64,000 nt of DNA from an uncultured Rhodopila sp. (GTDB lineage Bacteria > Pseudomonadota > Alphaproteobacteria > Acetobacterales > Acetobacteraceae): the NCBI GenBank assembly GCA_903932145.1, contig CAIZFE010000003.1, forward strand, positions 62,001 through 126,000. Reading direction: 5' to 3'. A program made the position numbers and the translations under genes. Position 1 is the first letter of the stretch. Every line of letters begins with the position of its first letter. Below are positions 9,174 through 17,721 of this stretch, one piece after another. A model generated the notes under the pieces. It had not been told where the DNA came from, searched no databases, and saw only the letters and a list, made by a program, of their open reading frames with translations.

Positions 9174-10250
9174 ATGCACACGCCACTGCTTTTCCAGCCG
9201 ATCAGCTTCCGGTCGGTGACCGCCCGCAACCGCATTGTCGTCGCCCCGATGTGCCAGTACAGCGCCAATGACGGCCTGGGTAACGACTGGCACGTCCAAC
9301 ACCTGGGCGCCCGCGCCGCCGGAGGGGCTGGCATCGTCATGACCGAGGCGACCCATGTTTCCGCCATCGGCCGCATCACGCCGCATTGCCTCGGCCTGTA
9401 TACGCCGGAGCATCAGGCGCTGCTGACACGCCTCGCCGCCGTGATTACGCAGTGCGGGTCCGTCCCGGCGATGCAGATCGCCCATGCCGGTCGCAAAGCA
9501 TCGTCCCATGTCCCCTGGGAAGGCGGCAAGCCGATCCCGGTCGAGGACGGCGGCTGGACCCCGGTTGCTCCGAGCGCCCTGGCCTCGGTTCCGGGCGCGA
9601 CGGTACCGCATGCTCTGTCGGCATCCGAGATCGGCGACGTGATCGGCCAGTTCGTCACCTCCGCCCGCATGGCCCGCGGGGCCGGCTTCAAGATTTTGGA
9701 AATTCACGCCGCCCACGGCTATCTGGGTCATTCTTTCCTGTCGCCGGTGTCGAACCAGCGCAATGACTCCTACGGCGGCGACCTCAACGGCCGCATGCGG
9801 TTCCTGATGGAAGTGATCGAGGCGATCCGCACCGAATGGCCGTCCGACCTGCCGCTGTGGGTCCGGTTGTCCTGCACCGACTGGGTGGCCGGCGGCCTGA
9901 CCATCGAGGACACCGTCAATGTCTCGCGCAAGCTGGCGGCGACCGGACTGGTGGATCTGATCGACGCGTCGTCCGGCGGAGTGTCGCACGAGCAGAAGAT
10001 CCCGTCCCTGCATCCCGGCTATCAGGTCCCGTTCGCCGATGCGATTCGCAATCAGGCTGGCATCGCCACCGGTGCGGTCGGCATGATCACCGAACCGACC
10101 CATGCCGCGGAAATTGTGGCGAACGGCCGAGCCGACGTGGTTCTTTTGGCGCGGGCCTTGCTGGCCGATCCGGCATGGCCGATCCGCGCCGCCAAGGCCC
10201 TCGGCGTGAAGCCCGACGTGCCGCAACAATATCTGCGCGCCGCGTTGTAG
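9174..10250 (+). CDS. NADH:flavin oxidoreductase, Old Yellow Enzyme family (YqjM-like)
   Basis: The 358-residue protein is an FMN-dependent TIM-barrel ene-reductase of the YqjM type. Cys27 and Tyr29 in APMCQYSA match the YqjM redox-tuning pair. The substrate-binding His is in MQIAHAGRKAS, and LSPVSNQRNDSYGG and the FMN-phosphate loop near VVLLARALLADP are present. It would reduce activated C=C bonds of enals, enones or similar compounds with NAD(P)H. The start at 9174 matches the family N-terminus (MHTPLLFQPIS) better than the upstream alternative at 9030, which would overlap the pdxY start. The physiological substrate is unknown. Confidence 0.9.
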   Translation: MHTPLLFQPISFRSVTARNRIVVAPMCQYSANDGLGNDWHVQHLGARAAGGAGIVMTEATHVSAIGRITPHCLGLYTPEHQALLTRLAAVITQCGSVPAMQIAHAGRKASSHVPWEGGKPIPVEDGGWTPVAPSALASVPGATVPHALSASEIGDVIGQFVTSARMARGAGFKILEIHAAHGYLGHSFLSPVSNQRNDSYGGDLNGRMRFLMEVIEAIRTEWPSDLPLWVRLSCTDWVAGGLTIEDTVNVSRKLAATGLVDLIDASSGGVSHEQKIPSLHPGYQVPFADAIRNQAGIATGAVGMITEPTHAAEIVANGRADVVLLARALLADPAWPIRAAKALGVKPDVPQQYLRAAL

Positions 10251-10360
10251 TCCCGCATTGCTCATCCGGCTTCGGGGTTGCACAATACCGTGTGCTTTCC
10301 CGAAGACGATCTGTTCCAGGGGGAGTCGCCGAACGCCCGTTCGGCCTCGCGGAGTTTTAG

Positions 10361-10915
10361 ATGTCCTTTCGTTTGCCTGCTTTCGTTCGTTACTGCACCC
10401 CGGTTTTGCTGTTGCCGCTGTTCGGCTGCGGCCCTGATCGCAATGAATTCGCACCGATCTGTCCGTCCGCCCATCTGGTTCCGGCCCTCGCGGATTTGAC
10501 CCGCTATGCCGGCCCTGGCCCCGGCCACGATGTCACCGACCTCGTGTTCCAGGCTCGGGTCATCGCGGTGAACGGAAGCTGTTCGGCTGGCAAAGACAAA
10601 TCGATTTTGCCTGCCAAGGTCCAGATCACCCTGGCGGTCCAGCGCGGGCCGGCGATGCAGGGGCGCGACGCCGACGTGCAGGTATTCCTGGCGGTGACCG
10701 AAGGCACCGGCGCGCACGAGATCGTCCGCGACAAGCAGATTTTGCCGTTACACCTGACATTTCCGCCAAACGTTGACCGCTTGACAGTCACCAGCGGAGA
10801 GATCGAACTCGACCTGCCGGTTTCGCCCGACAAGACCGGAGCCTCGTACGGAGTCATCTCCGGATTCCAACTGTCGCCGGACGAATTGAAAGCCAACGGC
10901 GGCGGCAACGGATGA
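10361..10915 (+). CDS. predicted lipoprotein of unknown function
   Basis: The 184-residue product has a short basic N-terminus, a hydrophobic core and a lipobox, LPLFGC, with Cys23 as the lipidation site, so it should be a periplasm-facing lipoprotein. The mature part contains cysteines in APICPSAHL and NGSCSAG that might pair. The rest is beta-rich with no motif I recognise. The ATG has GGAG seven bases upstream. It is followed after 124 bp by the protease-like gene. No function is assigned. Confidence 0.75.
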   Translation: MSFRLPAFVRYCTPVLLLPLFGCGPDRNEFAPICPSAHLVPALADLTRYAGPGPGHDVTDLVFQARVIAVNGSCSAGKDKSILPAKVQITLAVQRGPAMQGRDADVQVFLAVTEGTGAHEIVRDKQILPLHLTFPPNVDRLTVTSGEIELDLPVSPDKTGASYGVISGFQLSPDELKANGGGNG

Positions 10916-11002
10916 CGGCCCGATTCGCCGGTTTGAGCGGCTGCCGGCGCCTTGAATCGGCGTCGCGAACCACAGGAAGTACCTCGTTTGTGGTTGCCGG
11001 CA

Positions 11003-11033
11003 TTGTCGGCTGCCACGAAAGGTCGGATATAAT
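11003..11033 (+). promoter_or_regulatory. putative sigma70-type promoter of the protease-like gene
   Basis: A perfect TATAAT lies at 11028-11033 and a TTGTCG at 11003-11008, with a 19-bp spacer that is slightly long. Transcription would start near 11040. That would leave almost no leader for an ATG at 11040 but a 50-base leader for the ATG at 11091. This is read by eye only. Confidence 0.45.
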
Positions 11034-11090
11034 AGGGCCATGACCGATACGCCACCAAAGGGACGACCAAACCAGGGAAGACGGCGAGGC

Positions 11091-12065
11091 ATGAAGAAAG
11101 AAGACTGGGAAATCCCGGCCGATCTGCAGCCCGACCCCGGCGACTACTCGTTCGACCTCGAACGGACGCTGAAGGCTGTCGTCGGCCTGAAATCCTATGT
11201 GCCCGCGGATGCGTTCACGGCCAATTCACTGGGCACCGAGCGCGCTGGCAGTGGCGTGGTGATCAAGGGAACCGGGCTGATCGCGACGATCGGGTATCTG
11301 ATCACCGAGGCGGAGACCATCTGGATCACCACCAACGACGGGCAGGCGGTTCCAGGTCATGCGCTGGCCTATGACCAGGAGAGCGGCTTCGGCCTGGTGC
11401 AGGCACTGGGCAAGCTGGACGTGCCGGCGCTGGACCTGGGCGACTCCGACAGTCTGAAGGTCGGCGATCAGGCGGTGTTCGCTGCCGGTGGCGGGCGGCA
11501 TCATTGCATCGAGACCCGCATCGTCGGACGGCAGGAGTTCGCCGGGTATTGGGAATACGTGCTCGATGACGCATTGTTTACCGCGCCGGCGCACCCGTTC
11601 TGGGGCGGCTGTGGCCTGATCGGCACGGACGGCAAGCTGATGGGCATAGGCTCGTTGATCCTGCAGCAGGGCGACGGCAAGGGCCACCGGATGGATATGA
11701 ACATGGTCGTGCCGATCGGACTGTTGGCGCCGATCATGGACGATCTGTTGACGTATGGCCGGGTGAACCGGCCGTCGCGGCCGTGGCTTGGCCTGTATGC
11801 CACCGAGTCGGATGACGTGATGGTTGTCGGCGGTTTGGCCGATAACGGTCCGGCCGAACAGGCCGGCGTGCGCCAGGGCGACAAGATCCTGACGGTGAAT
11901 GATGAGGAAGTGCCCGATCTGGCGGGTCTGTGGCGGCATGTCTGGTCGTCCGGCAGCGCCGGCGCGGAAGTGCGGTTGCGGATCGAACGCGACGGCTCGC
12001 CGAAGCGGATCGCGGTGCGGTCGGCGGATCGGGCCAGCTTCCTGAAATCGCCGAAGCTGCATTGA
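11091..12065 (+). CDS. S1C (DegP-like) protease-fold protein with PDZ domain, catalytic triad absent
   Basis: The protein has a trypsin-like domain (about residues 40-210) and one PDZ domain (about 230-315, DNGPAEQAGVRQGDKILTVN). Aligned on DegP landmarks, all three catalytic positions differ: the His of TNHHVV is Tyr in ATIGYLI, the Asp of TDLALL is Gly in SGFGLV, and the Ser of GNSGGP is Gly in FWGGCGL. It is therefore predicted to bind but not cut. There is no signal peptide. The start is uncertain: ATG 11040 would add 17 basic residues, but the promoter position and the GGCGAGG before 11091 favour the shorter form. The MBL hydrolase gene begins 2 bp after its stop, suggesting an operon. 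Confidence 0.8.
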   Translation: MKKEDWEIPADLQPDPGDYSFDLERTLKAVVGLKSYVPADAFTANSLGTERAGSGVVIKGTGLIATIGYLITEAETIWITTNDGQAVPGHALAYDQESGFGLVQALGKLDVPALDLGDSDSLKVGDQAVFAAGGGRHHCIETRIVGRQEFAGYWEYVLDDALFTAPAHPFWGGCGLIGTDGKLMGIGSLILQQGDGKGHRMDMNMVVPIGLLAPIMDDLLTYGRVNRPSRPWLGLYATESDDVMVVGGLADNGPAEQAGVRQGDKILTVNDEEVPDLAGLWRHVWSSGSAGAEVRLRIERDGSPKRIAVRSADRASFLKSPKLH

Positions 12066-12067
12066 GC

Positions 12068-12736
12068 ATGAGCGGTCACACAGAAACGCGGCTGCGCGGT
12101 GCGATCGTGCCGGTCACACCGTTCCAGCAGAACTGCGCCATCCTGTGGGATGAGGCGAGCAAGGCCGGCATGGTGGTCGATCCCGGCGGCGATGTGGACA
12201 AGATCCTGGCCGCCATCGCGCAAACCGGCGCCGTGATCGGCAAGATCGTGCTGACTCACGGCCATCTGGATCATGCCGGTGGCGCGGCTGGTTTGCGCGA
12301 TGCGTTGACCGCCCAATACGGCATTCCTGTCCCGGTCGAAGGCCCCGACCAGCGCGACGCATTCCTGCTGGATGGCATCGTCGAGCAGGCGGCCGGGTAT
12401 GGGTTCGAGGCCAGCAACGTCACCCCTGATCGCTGGATGACCGAGGGCGAAGTGTTGATGCTCGGTCCCCACCGGTTCGACGTGCTGCATTGTCCCGGCC
12501 ACACGCCGGGCAGTCTGGTGTTCGTCAACGCTGAAGCGCGGTTTGCGTTGGTCGGCGACGTGCTGTTCCAGGGTTCGGTCGGCCGCACCGACTTTCCGTA
12601 TGGCAGCCACGAGGACCTGATCACCGCGATCAAGACCAAGCTTTTACCCCTTGGCGACGATATGTCGTTCATCTGCGGTCATGGCCCCGGGTCCACGATT
12701 GGCGCCGAAAAGGCCAGCAATCCGTTTCTGCGGTGA
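12068..12736 (+). CDS. MBL-fold hydrolase (glyoxalase II/YcbL-like)
   Basis: The 222-residue protein is a compact metallo-beta-lactamase-fold hydrolase. Zinc ligands are in THGHLDHAGG, the later His in CPGHTPGS, the bridging Asp in VGDVLFQGSVGRTD, and the final His in CGHGPGS. It is shorter than classical glyoxalase II and matches YcbL-like proteins, cytosolic thioester hydrolases of uncertain substrate. The ATG at 12068 lies 2 bp after the protease-like gene, and its stop overlaps the GTG of the methyltransferase, so the three genes appear co-translated. Confidence 0.88.
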   Translation: MSGHTETRLRGAIVPVTPFQQNCAILWDEASKAGMVVDPGGDVDKILAAIAQTGAVIGKIVLTHGHLDHAGGAAGLRDALTAQYGIPVPVEGPDQRDAFLLDGIVEQAAGYGFEASNVTPDRWMTEGEVLMLGPHRFDVLHCPGHTPGSLVFVNAEARFALVGDVLFQGSVGRTDFPYGSHEDLITAIKTKLLPLGDDMSFICGHGPGSTIGAEKASNPFLR

Positions 12737-13950
12737 GCCTCCAGCTTTCGCTGCTTCCTCCCGTCGCGCCTCCGACCGACTTTATCGAGGACCTGCGCCG
12801 GTTTTCGTTGGACGGCGCCGAGACTGTCGAGGTCGAAGAGGGCGGCTTGCGGTACTTCGTCAACGCCTTCTGGACCGCCGGGCAGCGCCGCGGCCACAGT
12901 ATCCACGAGATCAGCTACCGAGCCTGCTTCAAGTCGGAACTTCCGGGGTTCTTTATTGAACGTCTGACCAGCCCCGGTGACCGCGTGTTCGATCCGTTCT
13001 CCGGCCGCGGTACCACGGCGGTGCAGGCAGCGCTGATGGGCCGCGCACCGGCGGCCAACGACGTCAATCCGTTGAGTGCGATGCTGTGCGCCCCACGCCT
13101 CGATCCCCCGGCGGTTGCCGCGGTGGCCGCGCGTTTGGCGGAAATCGATCTGTCGGTCGGGGTGGACGACCCGAACGAGGCGGACCTGCTGGCGTTCTAC
13201 CATCCCGACACGCTGCGCCAGATTACCGCGCTGCGGAGCTGGTTGCTCGGGCGGGGCGATGCGCTGGATTCGGTGGACGCGTGGATCAGGATGGTGGCGA
13301 TCAACCGGTTGACCGGACACTCACCGGGATTTTTCTCGGTTTACACCATGCCGCCGAATCAGGCGGTGTCGGCGCTGTCCCAACGAAAGATTAATGAGAA
13401 GCGGGCGCAGACGCCGGTGGCGCGCAATGTGCCGGCGATCATCCTGAAGAAGACGCGTAGTTTGCTGTCCGACGGATTTCCGGCCGCGCATCCGCCGGCC
13501 ATCCTGCTGACCGGAGCGGCGGATCGAACGCCGGCATTGGCCGATGCGTCGGTGGACCTGATCGTGACGTCACCGCCGTTTCTGGATGTGGTGGATTATG
13601 AGGGCGATAACTGGCTGCGCTGCTGGTTTGCCGGCATCGACCCGGCTTGCGTGCGGATCGACAAGCATAGCAACATCGTCTCGTGGGAGGCGTTTGTTCG
13701 CCGGGCTTTTGGCGAATTTGCCCGGATTGTCCGCCCCGGCGGGTTCGTGGCGTTCGAGGTGGGCGAGGTCCGGGGCGGCAAAGTGCTGCTGGAACGCCAT
13801 GTCGCGGCGGCGATCGAGGGACTGCCGTTTGATATTCTTGGCGTGATGGTGAACCAGCAGGTTTTCACTAAGACCGCGAATTGCTGGGGTGTGAACAACA
13901 ACAAAGGCGGCACCAACAGCAATCGGATTGTCATGGCGGTTCGACGCTAG
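12733..13950 (+). CDS. site-specific DNA methyltransferase, orphan
   Basis: The 405-residue protein carries the two hallmark motifs of amino-methyltransferases: the AdoMet-binding motif I in FDPFSGRGTTAVQAA near residue 93 and the catalytic motif IV VTSPPF near residue 279. Motif I precedes motif IV with a long spacer, and the C-terminus holds NNNKGGTNSNRI. The TSPPF form suggests N4-cytosine or N6-adenine methylation. The GTG start at 12733 overlaps the stop of the MBL gene (GTGA). No restriction endonuclease gene is adjacent, so it may be a regulatory or house-keeping methylase, or methylate a non-DNA substrate. Recognition sequence unknown. Confidence 0.82.
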   Translation: MSLQLSLLPPVAPPTDFIEDLRRFSLDGAETVEVEEGGLRYFVNAFWTAGQRRGHSIHEISYRACFKSELPGFFIERLTSPGDRVFDPFSGRGTTAVQAALMGRAPAANDVNPLSAMLCAPRLDPPAVAAVAARLAEIDLSVGVDDPNEADLLAFYHPDTLRQITALRSWLLGRGDALDSVDAWIRMVAINRLTGHSPGFFSVYTMPPNQAVSALSQRKINEKRAQTPVARNVPAIILKKTRSLLSDGFPAAHPPAILLTGAADRTPALADASVDLIVTSPPFLDVVDYEGDNWLRCWFAGIDPACVRIDKHSNIVSWEAFVRRAFGEFARIVRPGGFVAFEVGEVRGGKVLLERHVAAAIEGLPFDILGVMVNQQVFTKTANCWGVNNNKGGTNSNRIVMAVRR

Positions 13951-14482
13951 GGGCGATTTGTCTTTTGGGTACGCTCACGTCTCGTTGCGGCAGCGGCGCA
14001 TCGGTTTTCGGCGCTTTCCGGGGCCGCTGGTTCCAGGGTTGCGCTCTCACCCACGTCTCAAAAGCCACATCATGAGAATTTGGACCGTAATATGAGACAT
14101 AGCCTTCATTCCTGTGGTCCGCACAAACGGATGGCATTTCGGGCGAGTTATTGAGCGGCGGCGGCAACAGGTCGATGAGGGTGTACACCAAGTGGTAATA
14201 GAGGGGCCGGGACAGATCGATGGCCGGGCACGACGCCGGTAAGGTTTCAATCGTTTGAATGGTAAACCAATTTAGGAAATAAGTCAAGAAAAGATGCTGC
14301 TGTTCCGCTCCGAGGTATCGGGTGCAGAGCGAGCGACGTCTCCGACGAGGTCGGCTCCTTGAGATGGTGGCGCGATCTGCGGTGACGGAAACACACGCGA
14401 TGCGGCGGTTTTGATGCCTTTTTATCGTTATTTTCCCGCGTCTGATTGCATCGGGCTTGCCCGCCCGGCATGATCAGCTTCT
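13951..14482. other. intergenic region without a supported gene
   Basis: About 530 bp with lower GC than the flanks. A reverse-strand frame from 14287 to 13931 (118 codons, containing LYYHLVYTLIDLLPPPL) remains open but overlaps the methyltransferase end by 20 bp and resembles nothing I know. A second reverse frame (14471-14247) is rich in Arg, His and Ser and looks random. I see no RNA gene or clear terminator. It could be eroded accessory DNA. Confidence 0.35.
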
Positions 14483-15091
14483 ATGTTTGAACTCGACGCT
14501 TTTATCGTTCGTGCTGAGATTCATCTCGTGGGGATCGAGCCGGCGATCAGCCGTACGCTCGAACTACCGATGACTCTCAACCTTGCCCAACTGCATGAGG
14601 TAATCCAAGCGGCGTTCGACGGGACCGATAGCCAACTGCACGAATTCAACATAGGCGGATTGATCTACGGAGCACCCGAGTTTGACGAAGGCGGCGCCGA
14701 CAGCAGCCGCACTTTTGAGGCCAGCGACGTCCGATTCTTTGACTTCAGATTCACATACTCCCCAATCGTTTTCTTCTACGAATACGATTTCGATGACGGC
14801 TGGAAGCTCGCTCTGTCGTTGACGCGACATCCGCGTGAGGACGGTGCTGCCTATCCCCGCTGTATTGCTGGAACCCGAGCCGGACCGCCGGACGATTCCG
14901 GCGGACCTCACGGTTACGCTGATTTCGTTTCGGCGTGGGGTGACCGTCTACATGAGGACCATAAGCAGGTGCGGCAGTGGGTCGGGCGGGGTTTCAATCC
15001 CGAACGATTCGACTTGGCCAAAACCAACAAAGCCATTGCGAGCGCCCTGCGGCGTTCACGCGGCGGCTATCGTTTTCGACGTGAAGCCTGA
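14483..15091 (+). CDS. plasmid pRiA4b ORF-3-like protein
   Basis: The 202-residue product matches the pRiA4b ORF-3 family: it starts with a hydrophobic strand and VGIEPAISRTLELP, continues LNLAQLHEVIQAAFDGTDSQ-type helix and LHEFNIGG, then FFYEYDFDDGWKLALSL. The usual CxxxGxRACPPEDCGG signature is degenerate here (CIAGTRAGPPDDSGGPHGY): the family Cys before PPEDCGG is Ala/Ser-like. Family members are small alpha/beta proteins found on plasmids and mobile elements, with no proven function. The gene opens an accessory patch holding several broken toxin-antitoxin-type genes. Confidence 0.8.
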   Translation: MFELDAFIVRAEIHLVGIEPAISRTLELPMTLNLAQLHEVIQAAFDGTDSQLHEFNIGGLIYGAPEFDEGGADSSRTFEASDVRFFDFRFTYSPIVFFYEYDFDDGWKLALSLTRHPREDGAAYPRCIAGTRAGPPDDSGGPHGYADFVSAWGDRLHEDHKQVRQWVGRGFNPERFDLAKTNKAIASALRRSRGGYRFRREA

Positions 15092-15270
15092 GACGCAATC
15101 TGAACCCGGACGGCAGGCATGGGCAGGGCCGGGGGAGCGGATGATGGATGGCGCTGGCAGCCCGCGACGCGGCGATCTGGATAGGCGAGGCAGTGTTGTT
15201 TTCGGTGACGTGGGCGCGATGATGGTCGCCGATGACCCGGCTGCTGTCGCCGCTATGACCATGGTTCGGC

Positions 15271-15653
15271 TTAACCTGCCAACTTCTGTTCAGCCGCCTC
15301 CACGATGAAGCGCGAGCGGTCGCCGGCGCTGACGGCGTCGATCCGGCCCAACAGATGGCGTGGGATCATAACGTTGACCCTCTCCGCTTTGAGGAAGTCC
15401 GCCGGAAGGTCCACCAGGATAAGCAGCGCCCCGGCCTGATCGGGATCGTGTTTCAGGGCTTCCATGTGGAGGGTGCGGCGACGGCATGGCCTTCCTCTTC
15501 CAGCACGGCCAGATGCCCTGCCAGCGATTCGGCCGCCATGGCGCGCGCTTCGTCCAGGGTGCGGCCGGCGGTGATGCAACCCGGAACGTCCGGGAATTCG
15601 ACTCCGTAGTCGCTGTCTGCATCTTTCCGAACGTAGGCGATGTAGGAGAGCAT
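15271..15653 (-). pseudogene. HicB-type antitoxin, frameshifted
   Basis: The first frame, starting at 15653, gives the HicB N-terminal domain (MLSYIAYVRKDADSDYGVEF, then PGCITAGRTLDEA and LAVLEEEGH) and stops after APSTWKP. A shifted frame immediately continues with MEALKHDPDQAGALLILVDL, VNVMIPRHLLGRIDAV and a C-terminus ending EQKLAG, which are the normal linker and ribbon-helix-helix-like parts of HicB. The junction is in the ACATGG at about 15460-15470. No HicA toxin gene is found on either side. It is either a real frameshift in a decaying solitary HicB or a single-base sequence error. Confidence 0.75.
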
Positions 15654-16145
15654 GTTCCTACCTCGACGGTTTTGAGCCGCTTTGGCGTTCTATGGCTTTG
15701 AGCGTTGAATGATCCGTCACATGATCAGATGTATCTGCTGATTTCATTGCTCTTTATATCGCAATGAGTTTATCAACTGGAATGGATTGTCGGGGTTCCA
15801 AATGACAAGTGATTTTGTCGCAAAAATCAAACGGTGTCCAGAGATGCAGCCTACTTCAGAAAATATTGTGAGACGCCAGAGATCGGAATCAAAAAACTCA
15901 TGCAGAACGACAGCAAAACCAAGAGTGCTGCTAAAAAGGCGATCCGCAAACTGGCAGAGTCTGCAATGGAGGAAATGGCAGAAGAAGAACTGAGATCAAA
16001 CCCATACATCCATCTCAAATAACCAAGCATCGACCAGCTGAGCATGTCGTGAGTGGTCAGGGGCGTAGCCGGAGGTCGGAGTATGAACTAATCGCAGGCC
16101 GGGTTCTAACCTCCTACTCCGCCCACGGGCACTCTCGCACGCAGT
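15654..16145. other. AT-richer intergenic stretch with a possible small ORF
   Basis: This stretch of nearly 500 bp is clearly lower in GC than the rest of the window, which hints at acquired DNA. A forward frame at 15834-16022 (GTG start, 62 codons) encodes a charged, helical peptide with KSAAKKAIRKLAESAMEEM. A neighbouring frame from the ATG at 15802 (MTSDFVAKIKR) could join it after a shift. I cannot match it to a family and do not call it a gene with confidence. Confidence 0.25.
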
Positions 16146-17267
16146 TCATTCCGGATAGCCAAACTCGCCCACAGCCATTCCGTCCTCGCCGCACGCAGCC
16201 GCCACAGCTTGCCTCAACAGATCGGCCGCCTCTGTTTCCATCTGCGAACGTGCCTTCGACAATGCTGTTTTCCACTGTGGCCCAAGCGACCACGACTCGG
16301 TCCAGGCCAATCCGATATCCGTCAAACGGCGTTCAAGTTTCAGCGCCTCGATCAACAGTTCCGCCTGCATGATGTCTTTCCGCGCCTTCTGCCGCCCGTT
16401 GTCATCGTCCTTGCGTTGTGATGACACGATCAACTTGTGGATCGCGTATCGCTCCGGCGCCGGAACCGTAACAGGAATCCCAGCCTTATGGAGCAGTACG
16501 GATCGCACCGGCCCATAAATCAGGAAGTCAAGGAAGCGTAACGGCTGCGCCCCGGCACCACCGAGTGCCGGCATTGGCGCCGGCTTTCCCTGATTGCCGT
16601 CGGATCCCCGATTGGGTGTCAGGAATTCGACTTCAAAGCGCGTCGCGTTTCTGAATTTCGTCGATAGCGCCTTGCTCCCCAGATGCGGAACCGCCTGGAA
16701 TGTTGGGTCCACCGCACACAACACGTCCAGGATGGAAGGCATCGCGTCATCGACAGCATAGGAGATCGAATGGAACTGGGCGAAATCGGCATCCCCCGTC
16801 ATCAGCGAGGCATTCGGCATGTTAACGCCAAGGTATCCACCATATGTCTGGAACGCCAGCGTTCCGATCACGATGCCGCGCAGCCTAAAAAAACCCGCCT
16901 TCCACAGTGCCTCGGTGATGTCGCCAACCAGACCGGCGGGTGAGGGAAGTCCGGCGGCAACAAGCGATTGCACCATCTTACGCCGCTCACGGTAGTTGAC
17001 CTTTATATCCGCGAAACTTTCCACACGCGCCGTGATATCCGGGTCGTCAACCGGTCCGACATAGATCTAGCTTCTGGACCCTGGACCGGGTGAAACCGAA
17101 TTCGGTGTGTATTTCGAGTAATACCAGTACGAGCGGCCCTTGGATGCCACCCGCACGAAGCTGCCGTTCTCTGGAAACTGCTCGTCAAAGTCCGCATCCA
17201 TCGCGCGCGCCGACAGTTCGGCAAACATCGTCTGGTGCGCGAATGGGATCTTCTCGATTTTCCGCAC
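16146..17267 (-). pseudogene. GSU2403-family nucleotidyltransferase-fold protein, interrupted by an amber stop
   Basis: One continuous reverse frame runs from a GTG at 17267 (TGAGG eight bases upstream) to 16146, broken only by TAG at 17067-17069. The part before the stop has TMFAELSARAMDADF and GSFVRVASKGRSYWYYSK, the usual N-terminal segment. The part after it resumes with YVGPVDDPDITARVESF and then VIGTLAFQTYGGYLG and LMTGDADFAQF, the nucleotidyltransferase core. Members are thought to act in toxin-antitoxin-like or defence settings. Without the stop the protein would be 373 residues, the family's usual size. Translation from the ATG at 17024 would give a 292-residue core, so partial function is possible. 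Two palindromes lie just upstream. Confidence 0.8.
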
Positions 17268-17282
17268 GGTGGATGCCTCAGC

Positions 17283-17363
17283 TATACCCAAAATCCGGAT
17301 TTGGGTATAGCCCATCCAGCGCGCGAGAAGCAAGGTTATACCCAAAATCCAGATTTGGGTATA
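17283..17363. promoter_or_regulatory. two copies of a 27-bp palindromic operator-like site
   Basis: Copies at 17283-17309 and 17337-17363 differ at one position. Each has the form TATACCCAAAATCC followed by GGATTTGGGTATA (second copy AGATTT), an inverted repeat with one extra A. Starts are 54 bp apart, about five helical turns, so both face the same side of the DNA. They sit 15 bp and 70 bp upstream of the GTG of the nucleotidyltransferase gene. The layout suits cooperative binding of an autoregulator; no regulator gene is adjacent. Confidence 0.7.
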
Positions 17364-17404
17364 ACCACCCGCCCCGCGTTAACGCGCCGGACGTGTCGCC
17401 ACCC

Positions 17405-17710
17405 TCAAGCCACTAAAACCAACCGTGGCACCGCGCCTTTACCCCGCACCTCCGCCTCCTCGAAATCCGCCGCCTTGATCGCCCGATCCAGCGCCGCGCG
17501 CAGTTCCTTCGCTGTCTCCAGCGTCAGCTCCACCCCAGCCCTGGCCTCCGCGCCGAGCGCGCCATTCAGGAAATCCAGCGTAATCACATCGCCCAGCGGA
17601 GCATGCCGCGCGTGGTCATAGGCGACCACCGTCTGCGATAGCGGGAACCACTGGTCCCCGCGTTTCGCCATGCCCTCCGCCCGTACGATCTCGATGATCG
17701 ACGTGCACAT
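17405..17710 (-). CDS. DUF6295-family small protein
   Basis: The 101-residue protein starts MCTSIIEIVRAEGMAKRGD and contains VVAYDHARHAPLGDVITLDF, typical of the DUF6295 family, which has no known function. The ATG at 17710 has AAAGGGA seven bases upstream. The alternative start at 17755 would reach into the dienelactone hydrolase gene. It lies 11 bp downstream of that hydrolase on the same strand, so the two are probably co-transcribed. The conserved DHARHAP stretch might hold a metal or active site, but that is a guess. Confidence 0.8.
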   Translation of the reverse strand: MCTSIIEIVRAEGMAKRGDQWFPLSQTVVAYDHARHAPLGDVITLDFLNGALGAEARAGVELTLETAKELRAALDRAIKAADFEEAEVRGKGAVPRLVLVA

Positions 17711-17721
17711 GTCCGTTCCCT

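Noticed and set aside
8709-10454. 581-codon reverse frame over the pdxY and oxidoreductase genes
   Set aside because: Arg/Gly-rich, low-complexity and covers two well-supported genes in other frames.
13931-14287. 118-codon reverse frame after the methyltransferase
   Set aside because: Overlaps the methyltransferase end, no family resemblance and no ribosome-binding site; kept only as a note on the intergenic region.
15834-16022. 62-codon small protein with a charged helix
   Set aside because: Non-ATG start, no homology I can recall and a possible frameshift upstream; mentioned only in the intergenic entry.
17283-17363. Palindromes considered as terminators
   Set aside because: The two copies are almost identical, have no T-run or G/C-rich stem, and sit just before a start codon, which fits operators better.
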